Shown here in pieces: positions 27,768-36,330 of a stretch of 64,000 nucleotides of DNA. Position 1 is the first letter of the stretch; each line of letters begins with the position of its first letter. Under the pieces are notes generated by a model. That model searched no databases. It was not told the origin of the DNA and saw nothing but the letters and a program-made list of their open reading frames with translations. Source of the stretch: Desulfobacterium sp. (GTDB taxonomy: Bacteria; Desulfobacterota; Desulfobacteria; Desulfobacterales; Desulfobacteraceae). The position numbers and the translations under genes are program-made. The stretch lies in NCBI GenBank assembly GCA_030145245.1, contig JAQYWC010000001.1:1-64000 (forward strand), given 5' to 3'.

Positions 27768-27840
27768 TTTAAACTGGTTCTCTCCATGGTTGGTGGTTGG
27801 CCCACGAATACCATTAAACTTTCGCAATTTCAAGTAATGG

Positions 27841-27869
27841 TTGACATGCCGACCGACGTTCAATATAAG
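27841..27869 (+). promoter_or_regulatory. Sigma-70 promoter of the dehydratase-like operon
   Basis: TTGACA (27841-27846), a 17-base spacer and TATAAG (27864-27869). The spacer and -10 contain gttc-N7-gaac (27859-27873), a possible site for the divergent TetR regulator. The start codon at 27956 leaves a leader of about 80 bases. Confidence 0.75.
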
Positions 27870-27955
27870 AACCGGTAGACGCTAATTTGTCTTGAGGTCA
27901 CGATCGGTGCGGTTTTTCGTATGGATATAACCCTAGGTTCTTCATGAGGAAAATA

Positions 27956-29074
27956 ATGGAACAATTCAAACGATTTCATGAGGTTGCAGCAGATCCTGCC
28001 ACCTATGCCAGGCAGTGGAAAGAGAGGACCCGGGGCAGGGTGGTTGCCACCCTGTGCAGTTATGCGCCCGAGGAGATTCTGCTGGCCGCCAATGTTCTTG
28101 GGTTCAGGATACTTGGCACGGAAAGCCCCATTGTCCGGGCAGATGCCCATTTGCAGTCCTACTCCTGCACCCTGGTCAGGGGCGCCCTGGAGGAGGCCCT
28201 GGCCGGTCGGCTCGATTATGTTGACGGCGTCGTCTTTCCCCACACCTGCGACTCCATCCAGAGGCTTTCCGATATCTGGCGGATGAATGTGAAAACCGGG
28301 TTTCACATGGACCTGGTGCTTCCGGCAGATCTCACAACCCGGGCCTCCCTTGACTACATGACCGCCATCCTGGAAACCTTCGCCCGGGAACTTGGGGAAA
28401 AGCTTGGATGCGAGATCACCCGGGAGGCACTTGGGGCAGCCATTTCCACCTGTAATCAGATCCGTCGTGCTGTGATGAGAATTCATGCTTTGCGGAACAG
28501 GGTTCCCGAAGCCATGGCCGGTACCGATCTCCATGCCATGGTCAGGGCCGGCATGGTAATGGACAGAAAGGAATACCTCTCCCTGGTCACAAGTCTTGCC
28601 ACAGCCCTTGAGTCGGAATATCCGACCTCCCAATTCTACGGCAAGCGGATCGTTGTGGCAGGCGGGCTCTGCAATATGCCCGACCTTTTTGATGTGATCG
28701 AACAGACCGGAAGCCGTGTTGTCATGGACGACCTTTGTACCGGGTCACGGTTCTTCCAGGGAATTGTCGAGCCGGATGGCGATCTCTTCCGGGCCATTGC
28801 CAATCGCTACCAGAGCCGGATCGTCTGCCCAGCAAAACATTCGGGTCTCAGGGCCAGGGGAGAAGCCCTGGTTCAGATGGCCAGGGAGAGCCGGGCAGAC
28901 GGGGTTATGTTTTTCTGCCTCAAGTTCTGCGATCCCTTTGGGTTTGATTATCCGTACATTAAACAGATGCTGGACGACAACCAGGTGCCCAGCATGCTCT
29001 TTGAGCTGGAGGATTCCCTGGCCGCGGACGGTCAGTTTGAGACACGGTGCCAGGCATTCATCGAGATGCTGTAA
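27956..29074 (+). CDS. 2-hydroxyacyl-CoA dehydratase / benzoyl-CoA reductase-type subunit (HgdB/BcrC-like)
   Basis: A 372-aa subunit of the superfamily in which a 4Fe-4S protein takes one activated electron for dehydration of 2-hydroxyacyl-CoA or reduction of benzoyl-CoA. Length suits the smaller subunit. Cysteines in CSYAPEEILL, FPHTCDSIQRL and FFCLKFCDPF fit cluster-binding positions; VAGGLCNMP and DDLCTGSRF are typical. The start at ATG 27956 follows aggaaa; ATG 27944 is an in-frame alternative. The partner subunit follows at 29170. No activator ATPase (HgdC, BcrA/D) is seen in the window. Substrate unknown. Confidence 0.88.
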   Translation: MEQFKRFHEVAADPATYARQWKERTRGRVVATLCSYAPEEILLAANVLGFRILGTESPIVRADAHLQSYSCTLVRGALEEALAGRLDYVDGVVFPHTCDSIQRLSDIWRMNVKTGFHMDLVLPADLTTRASLDYMTAILETFARELGEKLGCEITREALGAAISTCNQIRRAVMRIHALRNRVPEAMAGTDLHAMVRAGMVMDRKEYLSLVTSLATALESEYPTSQFYGKRIVVAGGLCNMPDLFDVIEQTGSRVVMDDLCTGSRFFQGIVEPDGDLFRAIANRYQSRIVCPAKHSGLRARGEALVQMARESRADGVMFFCLKFCDPFGFDYPYIKQMLDDNQVPSMLFELEDSLAADGQFETRCQAFIEML

Positions 29075-29169
29075 AACTGAGGTTGCCCCCACCATTTGAG
29101 CGGGGGAATCTGGATTCATCAAGATGCTGTATAGTTAAGAACAAGTCATGGACAGACAGGGGAGATCTG

Positions 29170-30414
29170 ATGGGTACAAAGGAGAACGCAAGGGACTGCG
29201 AGAAGGAAAGGACAAAGATAAGGTGTGTCAAGACCATGAAAGATATCATGACCACCTATTATATAGATGCCAAAACAGCGGAGGAGAACGGCAAGAAGGT
29301 CGCCTGGATCACCAGCGGCGGGCCGGTTGAACCCCTCATTGCCATGGATGTGATCCCGGTTTACCCGGAGAACCACGGTGCCATGATCGGTGCCACCAAG
29401 ATGGCGGACGATTTGTGTGCAAAGGCCGAGGAGATGGGGTATTCCCGGGATCTTTGCTCATATGCGCGGTCGGATATCGCCTGCGCCACCGTAAACGGCG
29501 GGCCCATCGGAGGACTTCCCAGGCCTGATATGCTGGTGTGCTGCAACAACATCTGCGGAACGGTTCTCAAGTGGTACGAAGTCCAGGCCCGGTTTTTTAA
29601 TGTGCCCCTCTTCATCCTTGACACCCCCATCACCCACACCGCTTATTCCAAGGCCCAGCACCGCTATGTGGCCGACCAGTTCAACAATTATATGGCATTT
29701 CTGGAAGAGCATTGCGGCAAACCCTTTGATTTTGACCGCCTGGAGGAGGTGGGCAGGCTTTCGCTCAAGGGCCAGAAACTGTGGCAGGCGGTCCTTGACA
29801 CCACCATGAACAGGCCCGCCCCCATGAGCGCCTTTGACGCCTTTTTTCACCTGGCTCTCATTGTTACACTCCGGGGCACCCAGACCGCTGTGGATTACTA
29901 CCAGGCGTTGCTGGACGAGATGAACGAGCGGGTGAGCCTCTCCATATCGGCTGTACCAAAGGAGGAGATCCGGCTCATGTGGGACAACCTGCCGGTGTGG
30001 TACCGCACCAAATGGCTTTCCGATACCTTTGCCGGCCACAACGCCTGCCTTGTGGCTGACACCTACACCTCTGCCTGGTGCAGCTCCCTGCGCTTTCTGG
30101 ATGAGAATGACTTTTTCAATTCCATGGTGGAGGGGTATTCAAGGATCTATCTGAACACCGGGGTGGATGCCATGGCCGAGGAGGTCCTCTCCATGGTGGA
30201 GCGCTATAAGGCCGACGGCCTTGTGATGCACTCCAACCGAAGCTGCAAGCCCTACTCCCTGGGGCAGTATGATATCCAGCGGATTGTGCAGGAAAGGGCC
30301 GGGGTGCCGGTCCTGGTCATGGAGGCCGACATGTGTGATTCCAGAAATTTTTCCGAAAGCCAGATTCAAACAAGGATCGACGCCTTTATGGAGCTTGTTA
30401 GGGCCAACCTCTGA
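29170..30414 (+). CDS. 2-hydroxyacyl-CoA dehydratase / benzoyl-CoA reductase-type subunit (HgdA/BcrB-like)
   Basis: A 414-aa partner subunit of the same superfamily. KVAWITSGGPVEPLIAMDVI near the N-terminus, LCSYARSDIACA, LVCCNNICGTVLKWY and LVMHSNRSCKPYSLGQYDI carry the Cys residues expected for a 4Fe-4S cluster, and VLVMEADMCDSRNFSE is the characteristic C-terminal motif. The start is ATG 29170 with gggagat upstream; the longer frame from 29047 overlaps the previous gene. The pattern (PVYPENHGAMIG) looks closer to the benzoyl-CoA reductase B/O branch than to lactoyl-CoA dehydratase, but that is a judgement by eye. Confidence 0.88.
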   Translation: MGTKENARDCEKERTKIRCVKTMKDIMTTYYIDAKTAEENGKKVAWITSGGPVEPLIAMDVIPVYPENHGAMIGATKMADDLCAKAEEMGYSRDLCSYARSDIACATVNGGPIGGLPRPDMLVCCNNICGTVLKWYEVQARFFNVPLFILDTPITHTAYSKAQHRYVADQFNNYMAFLEEHCGKPFDFDRLEEVGRLSLKGQKLWQAVLDTTMNRPAPMSAFDAFFHLALIVTLRGTQTAVDYYQALLDEMNERVSLSISAVPKEEIRLMWDNLPVWYRTKWLSDTFAGHNACLVADTYTSAWCSSLRFLDENDFFNSMVEGYSRIYLNTGVDAMAEEVLSMVERYKADGLVMHSNRSCKPYSLGQYDIQRIVQERAGVPVLVMEADMCDSRNFSESQIQTRIDAFMELVRANL

Positions 30415-30565
30415 CAGGGGGCTGTAGCCGTGAGAACCTTGCCTGGCAAGGAGATTCTTGTTGACACAACAAAGAAATTTCCCTTATAGTGACAAAGATT
30501 ATGACAGTTTATCAAATAAATGAGGTTTCTTTTACGGCTCGGATCAAAACCTGGAGGTGGAAATA

Positions 30566-31504
30566 ATGGCGGATAAACCAATTTTAAAGATTGGGCATTT
30601 GAAAATAACGGATCATCTGATTCTCGGGGTCACAGATCTCAAGCTGAAAAAGGGCATGGAAAAATTTGAGCACTGCGACATCCAGACGGTTCTCAAAAAC
30701 GGCTGGAACGAGGTCGCCGATGCCCTGGCGACAAAGGCCCTTGATGGTGCGCTTATCCTTGCACCCACAGCCATGGATCTCTTCAAGTCCGGCGTGGACC
30801 TGAAGCTTTTGCTTCTTGCACATCGTTCCGGAAGTATCCTGGTCAAGAACAAGAGGGCAAACATCCAGAAGATCGAAGATTTTGCCGGAAAGACTGTGTT
30901 GATTCCCTATCAGCTTTCTGTTCACAACATGCTGTTCCACAGGCTTCTTTCGGAAAAGGGGCTGAAACCTGGCAGAGCCGTTGAGAAGGATGTTGATGTG
31001 ACCCTGGAGGTGGTGGCTCCCTTCCAGATGCCCGAGGCCCTCCAGTATGATGAGGATGGAGAGATCGGCGGTTTTATCGTTGCAGAACCCATCGGTTCCC
31101 AGGTGATCGCATCGGGCCTTGGAGAGGAATTTTACCTCTCAAAGGATCTCTGGCCGGCCCACCCCTGCTGCGTATTTGTCATGCGGAGCGAGATCATTGA
31201 AAAACATCCCGAGGCGGTTCAGGAGTTGACCACAAGTTTTGTAAAATCCGGACTTGCCATTGATGCACAGCCGGATCCTGCCGCGGCCATCGGTGCCCAG
31301 TTCCTTTCCCAGGACAAGTCTGTGATCCATAAGGTGCTGACCGATCCTCCGGACCGGATTGGCACCCACGAGCTCTTTCCGGTTCTCGAGGACCTGGATA
31401 TCATCCAGAAATACATGATGGACCAGATGAAAATCATGACCAGTCTCATCGATCTCAATAAATTCGTTGATACACGGTTTGCCAAGGAAGCCGGGGCAAA
31501 ATAG
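30566..31504 (+). CDS. NitT/TauT-type substrate-binding protein without signal peptide
   Basis: A 312-aa protein resembling ABC-type substrate-binding proteins of the nitrate/taurine/NMT1 group: LKIGHLKITDHLILGV at the N-terminus, ALILAPTAMDLFKSGVDLKL, then KTVLIPYQLSVHNMLFHRLL and IVAEPIGSQVIASG. No signal peptide or lipobox precedes the domain at ATG 30566 (ggaggtgg upstream), and no permease or ATPase is adjacent. It may therefore be a cytoplasmic binding protein or enzyme of this fold. It is 150 bases after the HgdA/BcrB-like gene, perhaps in the same operon, and is followed by a terminator. Confidence 0.75.
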   Translation: MADKPILKIGHLKITDHLILGVTDLKLKKGMEKFEHCDIQTVLKNGWNEVADALATKALDGALILAPTAMDLFKSGVDLKLLLLAHRSGSILVKNKRANIQKIEDFAGKTVLIPYQLSVHNMLFHRLLSEKGLKPGRAVEKDVDVTLEVVAPFQMPEALQYDEDGEIGGFIVAEPIGSQVIASGLGEEFYLSKDLWPAHPCCVFVMRSEIIEKHPEAVQELTTSFVKSGLAIDAQPDPAAAIGAQFLSQDKSVIHKVLTDPPDRIGTHELFPVLEDLDIIQKYMMDQMKIMTSLIDLNKFVDTRFAKEAGAK

Positions 31505-31515
31505 GGGCGTAAACC

Positions 31516-31564
31516 TAGGAGCAAGCGCCTGCAAAATATTCCCAGCTTGCTTGCTCCTATTTTT
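31516..31564. terminator. Terminator between the substrate-binding protein and MerR-like genes
   Basis: Perfect 11-bp stem taggagcaagc / gcttgctccta (31516-31526 and 31549-31559) followed by a T run to 31564. It serves the plus-strand gene; the convergent gene ends just beyond at 31568. Confidence 0.8.
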
Positions 31565-31567
31565 AGC

Positions 31568-32905
31568 CTATTTTTTTACGGCCTCAATGAACTTGTAGAT
31601 CTGGGCGATGGCTTTACTGCTCCATCGGGATTTACCCTTAAGGTTCAGAATTCCCTCGCTGTTGAATCTCCGGGTGGTCTCCTCCACACTCAGCCCCTCG
31701 GTTTTCAGCCGGATGATGATGTTGATGATTTCGGATTTGTACTGTTCAAAATTTTCTTCCGGGGTGATGGTCGGCCTGATGTTCGACTCCTCTGTCACCA
31801 GCAGCCCGAGGTCATCCAAGGGGATTGGCTTTTCTTCCACCAGCAGCCCGAGGTCATCCAAGGGGACTGGCTTTTCTTCCACCAGCAGTGAGAGATCATC
31901 CAGGGGAGCAGCCTCCTCTTCCACCAGCAGTGAGAGATCATCCAGGGGAGCAGCCTCCTCCGCCACCAGCAGTGAGAGATCATCCAGGGGAGCAGCCTCC
32001 TCCGCCACCAGCAGTGAGAGATCATCCAGGGGAGCAGCCTCCTCCGCCACCAGCAATGAGAGATCATCCAGGGCTGCCGTCTCCTCCGCCACCAGCAGTG
32101 AGAGATCATCCAGGGGGGCCGCCTCCTCTTCCACCAGCAGTGAGAGATCATCCAGGGGTGCCGTCTCCTCCGCCACCAGCAGTGAGAGATCATCCAGGGG
32201 TGCCGTCTCCTCTTCCACCAGCAGTGAGAGATCATCCAGGGGCTCTGTTGTTTCCGGAAAATCCTGTGCTCCGGGTTTATCCTCCACAAGCTGTGACAGA
32301 TCGTCCGTATCCTTGACAAGGTCTCCCATGCCCGGATCTGGCTCAAGGGCTGAAAGTTCTTCCATGGCAATGGCGCGGGTTGCATCAACCATGGCATGTG
32401 CGGGAGACGAACCCGGCAATACGCCTTGCTCCATCCCCTTGAGGGCCGTTGCAATGGCGTTCATGGCTAAGGCTTTTTTCTCTTCAGCCTCTGCCCGCCG
32501 TTCCATGGCAAGGGCCTTTTTCTCTTCGGCCCCGGCTCTTCGCTCCTGGGCCGTTGCCATCCTCTCCTGAAGGGTTGCCATGGTGCCAAGGAGGGATTCA
32601 ACCAGCCCAAGACTTTGTTTTCCGACGCTGTCCGCCTCTTTTTTCAAGTTCTCAGCCTCTTTTTGGGCGTTAAAGTCCCTGTCGTCAAGATGGGTTTCGA
32701 TCTCCGTGGGCAGCATGCCGGAATCGATCTTTTCTGCAATCACAAGAAGGGTGGCCAATGACTCCTGGGTGTATCGTTTTTGTCCCTGGTCAACTATATG
32801 GGGAAGCCATCTGCTGAAGCGATTGAGCCAGAATCTTATGGTGGACTGGCCTGTCCCCATTTCCCTGGCAAGTTCCGAAGCTGTGAGAAAATCATTTAAG
32901 GGCAT
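31568..32905 (-). CDS. MerR-like HTH protein with eleven 14-residue repeats
   Basis: A 445-aa protein, not a known family as a whole. Residues about 1-75 resemble a MerR-type winged helix (FLTASELAREMGTGQSTIRF ... KRYTQESLATLLVIAEKI). A coiled coil with Glu/Lys/Ala-rich repeats of EEKKALAMERRAEA spans about 90-165. About 220-375 holds eleven near-identical 14-residue units of the form APLDDLSLLVAEE. The C-terminal 60 residues (GLSVEETTRRFNSEGI ... WSSKAIAQIYKFIE) resemble the recombinase-domain end of serine resolvases, probably a second DNA-binding HTH. The repeat array is acidic and leucine-patterned, suggesting a binding scaffold. Possibly a chromosome- or phage-related DNA-binding adaptor; function unknown. 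Confidence 0.75.
   Translation of the reverse strand: MPLNDFLTASELAREMGTGQSTIRFWLNRFSRWLPHIVDQGQKRYTQESLATLLVIAEKIDSGMLPTEIETHLDDRDFNAQKEAENLKKEADSVGKQSLGLVESLLGTMATLQERMATAQERRAGAEEKKALAMERRAEAEEKKALAMNAIATALKGMEQGVLPGSSPAHAMVDATRAIAMEELSALEPDPGMGDLVKDTDDLSQLVEDKPGAQDFPETTEPLDDLSLLVEEETAPLDDLSLLVAEETAPLDDLSLLVEEEAAPLDDLSLLVAEETAALDDLSLLVAEEAAPLDDLSLLVAEEAAPLDDLSLLVAEEAAPLDDLSLLVEEEAAPLDDLSLLVEEKPVPLDDLGLLVEEKPIPLDDLGLLVTEESNIRPTITPEENFEQYKSEIINIIIRLKTEGLSVEETTRRFNSEGILNLKGKSRWSSKAIAQIYKFIEAVKK
31793..32254. repeat. Eleven tandem 42-bp repeats, in frame in the MerR-like gene
   Basis: The unit contains gagatcatccaggggagcag (plus-strand sense) and recurs every 42 bases, eleven times; the two copies nearest the 3' end of the gene (31798-31880) are the most diverged (gaggtcatccaagggg). 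The unit encodes DDLSLLV plus linker. Copy number should be prone to change by slippage or recombination. Confidence 0.9.
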
Positions 32906-32999
32906 TGTTACCTCTAGTCATTGGTTAAGTATTAACAACTGCCATCGGCAGGAATTACAGAAAAATTAAACACGATTTTTGTTTTCACTGTTGTTTTGC

Positions 33000-33905
33000 T
33001 CATGTGAACCTGGTTATGGTCGGCTTTCTTCCCGTGGCCCGCTGGTATTTTTCATTGGGGTATCCCAGGGCCAGTACCGCATGGACCTCCTCGTGGTCAG
33101 GGATACCAAAGGCGCGGGAGATGGATTTGTCCTTTTCCATGGCCTTCTGGGCAAAACCGATGAGGCAGGTGCCAAGCCCCATGGCGTGGGCTGCCATCAG
33201 CATGTTCCCCGTGGCAAGCAACGCATCCTCCCTGGGACAGCTTGCATCCGGGGTTGCGCCGACCACGATCACCGCAGTTGCGCCGTGGAAGAGCAGATCC
33301 GTGTTCGTGGATTCAAACTCCCCTATGGCCTCTTTTATCGTCTCATAGTACTCTGTATAGTAGTCTTTAAGGTCGGTTTTTCCCACAAGGGCCAGAAGCG
33401 CCCGCAGCCAGGATTTTTCTGCCATGCGGTTGAGGCCCTTGAAAAAACCGGCAACGGCACTGCCAAGGGAGAGCACCTTGTCCCGGGTCGGCAGGACAGT
33501 AAAGGTCCATGCCTGGGAATTGGTGCCGGACGGGGCCAGGGTGCCAAGCTTTACCAGGTCCCGGAGCAGATCCTCAGGCACCTCGGTGGTCGTGTAATTC
33601 CTGCAGGAGCGTCTGGATGCCATGAGCCGTGCAAGATCCTTCGTTCTGAATTCGCCATGGGCAAGCCAGGTGGTATCAAGGGTAAAGGTGCTAAAATCAA
33701 GGGAGTCCGGGGCGATGGCTGCAACTGCGACGGCCGATTCCGGGCAGACGGCCATGCAGTGGCCGCAGGAGAGGGATTCCGTTCCCGTGATTTCGCATCG
33801 TTTCCCTTCCATGGTGATTGTGCCTGAGGGGCAGACCCTGATACAGGCACCGCATCCGGTGCATAGCGTTTCGTTAATGGTTGTCGTGACCCGGCGTTTG
33901 TCCAT
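33000..33905 (-). CDS. Nitroreductase-family protein with N-terminal 2[4Fe-4S] ferredoxin domain
   Basis: A 301-aa flavoenzyme. Residues about 10-65 carry two ferredoxin-type Cys clusters (CTGCGACIRVCPSG and CGHCMAVCPES). From about 95 a nitroreductase domain follows: SRRSCRNYTTTEVPEDLL, LGTLAPSGTNSQAWTF and, near the C-terminus, AMGLGTCLIGFA, typical FMN-binding segments. Such fusions in anaerobes pass electrons from ferredoxin or an iron-sulfur relay to the flavin; the substrate is unknown. The start at ATG 33905 is set by aaggagg 11 bases upstream; the frame extends to 33971. Confidence 0.9.
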   Translation of the reverse strand: MDKRRVTTTINETLCTGCGACIRVCPSGTITMEGKRCEITGTESLSCGHCMAVCPESAVAVAAIAPDSLDFSTFTLDTTWLAHGEFRTKDLARLMASRRSCRNYTTTEVPEDLLRDLVKLGTLAPSGTNSQAWTFTVLPTRDKVLSLGSAVAGFFKGLNRMAEKSWLRALLALVGKTDLKDYYTEYYETIKEAIGEFESTNTDLLFHGATAVIVVGATPDASCPREDALLATGNMLMAAHAMGLGTCLIGFAQKAMEKDKSISRAFGIPDHEEVHAVLALGYPNEKYQRATGRKPTITRFT

Positions 33906-34266
33906 GTTTTTGTCTGCCTCCTTTGGCTGTTCGAGCCCTTTTATGGATGTTTGCATTCGAATTGATACCAAATCACCAATTATAATAAGAAATGGGATCT
34001 ATTCATATGCGATGGGCCATAATTGTTCGCCCAAGTTTCAATGGGCACAATACCATATCCGTCATCAAGGTTGAACTTTTATTATTGAATCGTTTGACAC
34101 TGAAAAATACCCTTGGTATAGTCAAATTAATCATCTGTTTATCAAAAAACATACCATCACACATAGTTATGAATCATCGATTCAAAAAGGTTTTTTCCTA
34201 GGTATCGAGCATTTCAACTACGACGGGCAGCACGCCCCCTTTTGTGCTGCTGTGGGGGAGGTAACA
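33906..34266. other. Divergent intergenic region upstream of prkA
   Basis: 361 bases, A/T-rich, between the divergent nitroreductase and prkA genes. It must hold promoters for both. No convincing -24/-12 or strong -35/-10 site was found by eye. A stem gcagcac / gtgctgc (34227-34233 and 34244-34250) lies just before the prkA ribosome binding site, and its loop gccccc could pair with the SD region gggggag. Confidence 0.5.
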
Positions 34267-36330
34267 ATGGGTGAGAATAAAGATCAAAAATCTTTAATAT
34301 ACCATATCGATGCAGTTAAAAAGGGCAAGCGAACCTTTGAGGACGCATTCCAGGGCGTCTCAAGGATGATCCTTGAGGGGGGTGTGGAAAAGGTCAGCGT
34401 CAAGGGCAAGACCACCTACCATTTCGACATATTCAGCAAGGGAAAAAAGCATCTCATCGGCATGTACGACGAAATCAACAGTTTTGTTTCGTTTGTCAGG
34501 GATGCGTCCGAGGGGGGATCGTCCGGGGAGATGGCATTTGTCCTCGTGGGGGAGCCGGGCAATGGAAAGACCTTTTTTGTGGAGTATCTCTGCGATCAGT
34601 ATCGTGCTTTTCTCACAAAGCCCGAGAACAGGAAGTATACCTTCCGGTACAAGAAACTGAACGAGCTGAACGGTTATGGCCGGATCTCCACCATTGAATC
34701 CCAGACCTATGAGGATCCCATGATCTTTGCCATGGGGCTTTATGAAACCCAGGACGAATCCCGTGATTACCTTGCCAGGACGTTTCAATTTTCCGACAAG
34801 GAGCTGGATTCGCTTTTTGCGAAATATCGCCCACTGGGTGCCTGTTCCGGGTATATCTGGAGCCAGATCCGGGAGTATTCGGACAACGATCTTGAGACCA
34901 TGCTCTCGTTTGTCGATATTGTCCCTGTCCCCATGACAGAGAGCCTCGGCACCATCACCGGCAAGTATCCGGCCAAGGACAAGATCACAAGTTCGGCCGT
35001 GGACCTTCTGGGGGAGGAGTCGATCCAGAGGCTTCTCCATATCACCGACACCAACAACCCCTACAGGTTTGATTTAAGGCGGGGCGCCCTTGCCAGGGTG
35101 GCGGGTGGGGGAATCCATTTTTCCGACGAGATCTACAAGAACAAGAAGGATCTTGTCCAGGTTTATCTCGGGGTGATCCAGAACAGAACCATTGAGATTG
35201 ACGGCTACAAGTGGCCCATCGATTCCCTCATCGTTGCAACCAGCAACAACTCCGAATTCGATTCTTTCCTGGCGGAACGGGAGGAGGCGCCCATCGTGGA
35301 CCGCTGCCGCATCTGCTATGTGGCCCACAACACCGACTACAATCTTCAGACACAATTGACGAAATACGCCATTGGAAGCGATGTCAAGACCACCCTCAAC
35401 AGCGACAGGCTCCACCAGGACCCCAATCTCAACTATGCCGCTTCCGTGGGGGTGGTGCTGACACGGCTTCCGAAATCGGAAAAACTGACCCCGGTGGAGA
35501 CCATGAAGCTCGCCGCAGGCGAAGTGGCAGGCGAAAAAAGCCTAAAGACCCTGGCCGAACTCATCGACACCCTCAACCAGGGAACGGATATCACCAAGCG
35601 GTTCGGCCAGAAGGGACTGGGCCAGAGGAACCTTGGCCGCTCCATTCAGCTGCTGCTCGAGAGCAGCGAGACCAACGAGGGCAATTGCATGTTTGCCCTG
35701 GACATCTTCAACACCCTTGAGCGGGTGGTGCTTGACTATGTCACTGAACCTGCGGACCGGACCAAGTTCATGGACGATCTCAAGATCGCCCGGGGCCTCT
35801 ACCGGGAGCGGATCATGACCGAGATGTTCAACGCCTACATGGACGAACCCCTGGCCATTAAAAAGGATGTGATGAACTACATCAACATGATCATCGGGGT
35901 GGATGCGGAACACCTGGGCCCGGATATGATGTGGAAGTACAAGGACCCCCAGACCGGCGAACTCAAGGCCATGAAGATCGACGAGCGGTACATCAAGAAC
36001 GTGGAGGAGCGGCTCGGGCTCAAGACCGAGGAGCAGCGGGCCTCGTTCCGGAACTCCATCCGCAAGATCTACGGCCAGAAGATCACCATTGATCCCAACT
36101 ATGATTTCATGGATAACCTGGAGCTTGTAAAGGCTGTCACCGATGTGAGGCTCAAATCCGACATTGCAGGCGCCGGAAGCCTGGTGGGTGCCCTTGCCAA
36201 CCGCACCAACGAGGAGAACCAGAAACTCCATGACCGGATGATCAGTACCATGATGGAGAAACTCGGCTATTGCAGGACCTGTTCGACAAAGACCATCGAG
36301 TACTTCTGCAGCCAGGAGGATGACAAGTAA
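34267..36330 (+). CDS. prkA: PrkA family serine protein kinase
   Basis: A 687-aa PrkA. The N-terminal AAA domain has Walker A GEPGNGKTF with VEYLCDQYRAF after it and RGALARVAGGGIHFSDEIYK as the Walker B and following region; the C-terminal half matches the PrkA kinase-like domain (DEPLAIKKDVMNYINMIIG). In E. coli the homologue YeaG acts in stress and nitrogen starvation with YeaH and YcgB. The start is ATG 34267 with gggggag upstream; a GTG 5 codons earlier is the alternative. The next gene begins within its stop codon. It is the first gene of a four-gene operon. Confidence 0.95.
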   Translation: MGENKDQKSLIYHIDAVKKGKRTFEDAFQGVSRMILEGGVEKVSVKGKTTYHFDIFSKGKKHLIGMYDEINSFVSFVRDASEGGSSGEMAFVLVGEPGNGKTFFVEYLCDQYRAFLTKPENRKYTFRYKKLNELNGYGRISTIESQTYEDPMIFAMGLYETQDESRDYLARTFQFSDKELDSLFAKYRPLGACSGYIWSQIREYSDNDLETMLSFVDIVPVPMTESLGTITGKYPAKDKITSSAVDLLGEESIQRLLHITDTNNPYRFDLRRGALARVAGGGIHFSDEIYKNKKDLVQVYLGVIQNRTIEIDGYKWPIDSLIVATSNNSEFDSFLAEREEAPIVDRCRICYVAHNTDYNLQTQLTKYAIGSDVKTTLNSDRLHQDPNLNYAASVGVVLTRLPKSEKLTPVETMKLAAGEVAGEKSLKTLAELIDTLNQGTDITKRFGQKGLGQRNLGRSIQLLLESSETNEGNCMFALDIFNTLERVVLDYVTEPADRTKFMDDLKIARGLYRERIMTEMFNAYMDEPLAIKKDVMNYINMIIGVDAEHLGPDMMWKYKDPQTGELKAMKIDERYIKNVEERLGLKTEEQRASFRNSIRKIYGQKITIDPNYDFMDNLELVKAVTDVRLKSDIAGAGSLVGALANRTNEENQKLHDRMISTMMEKLGYCRTCSTKTIEYFCSQEDDK

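Noticed and set aside
31793-32254. Regular 42-bp repeats as a CRISPR array
   Set aside because: There are no unique spacers: the units are contiguous, in frame and encode a peptide repeat within a gene.
31608-32570. 320-aa Ser/Arg-rich open frame on the plus strand
   Set aside because: It is the antisense of the 42-bp repeat gene; composition is set by the repeats and it has no domain or ribosome binding site.
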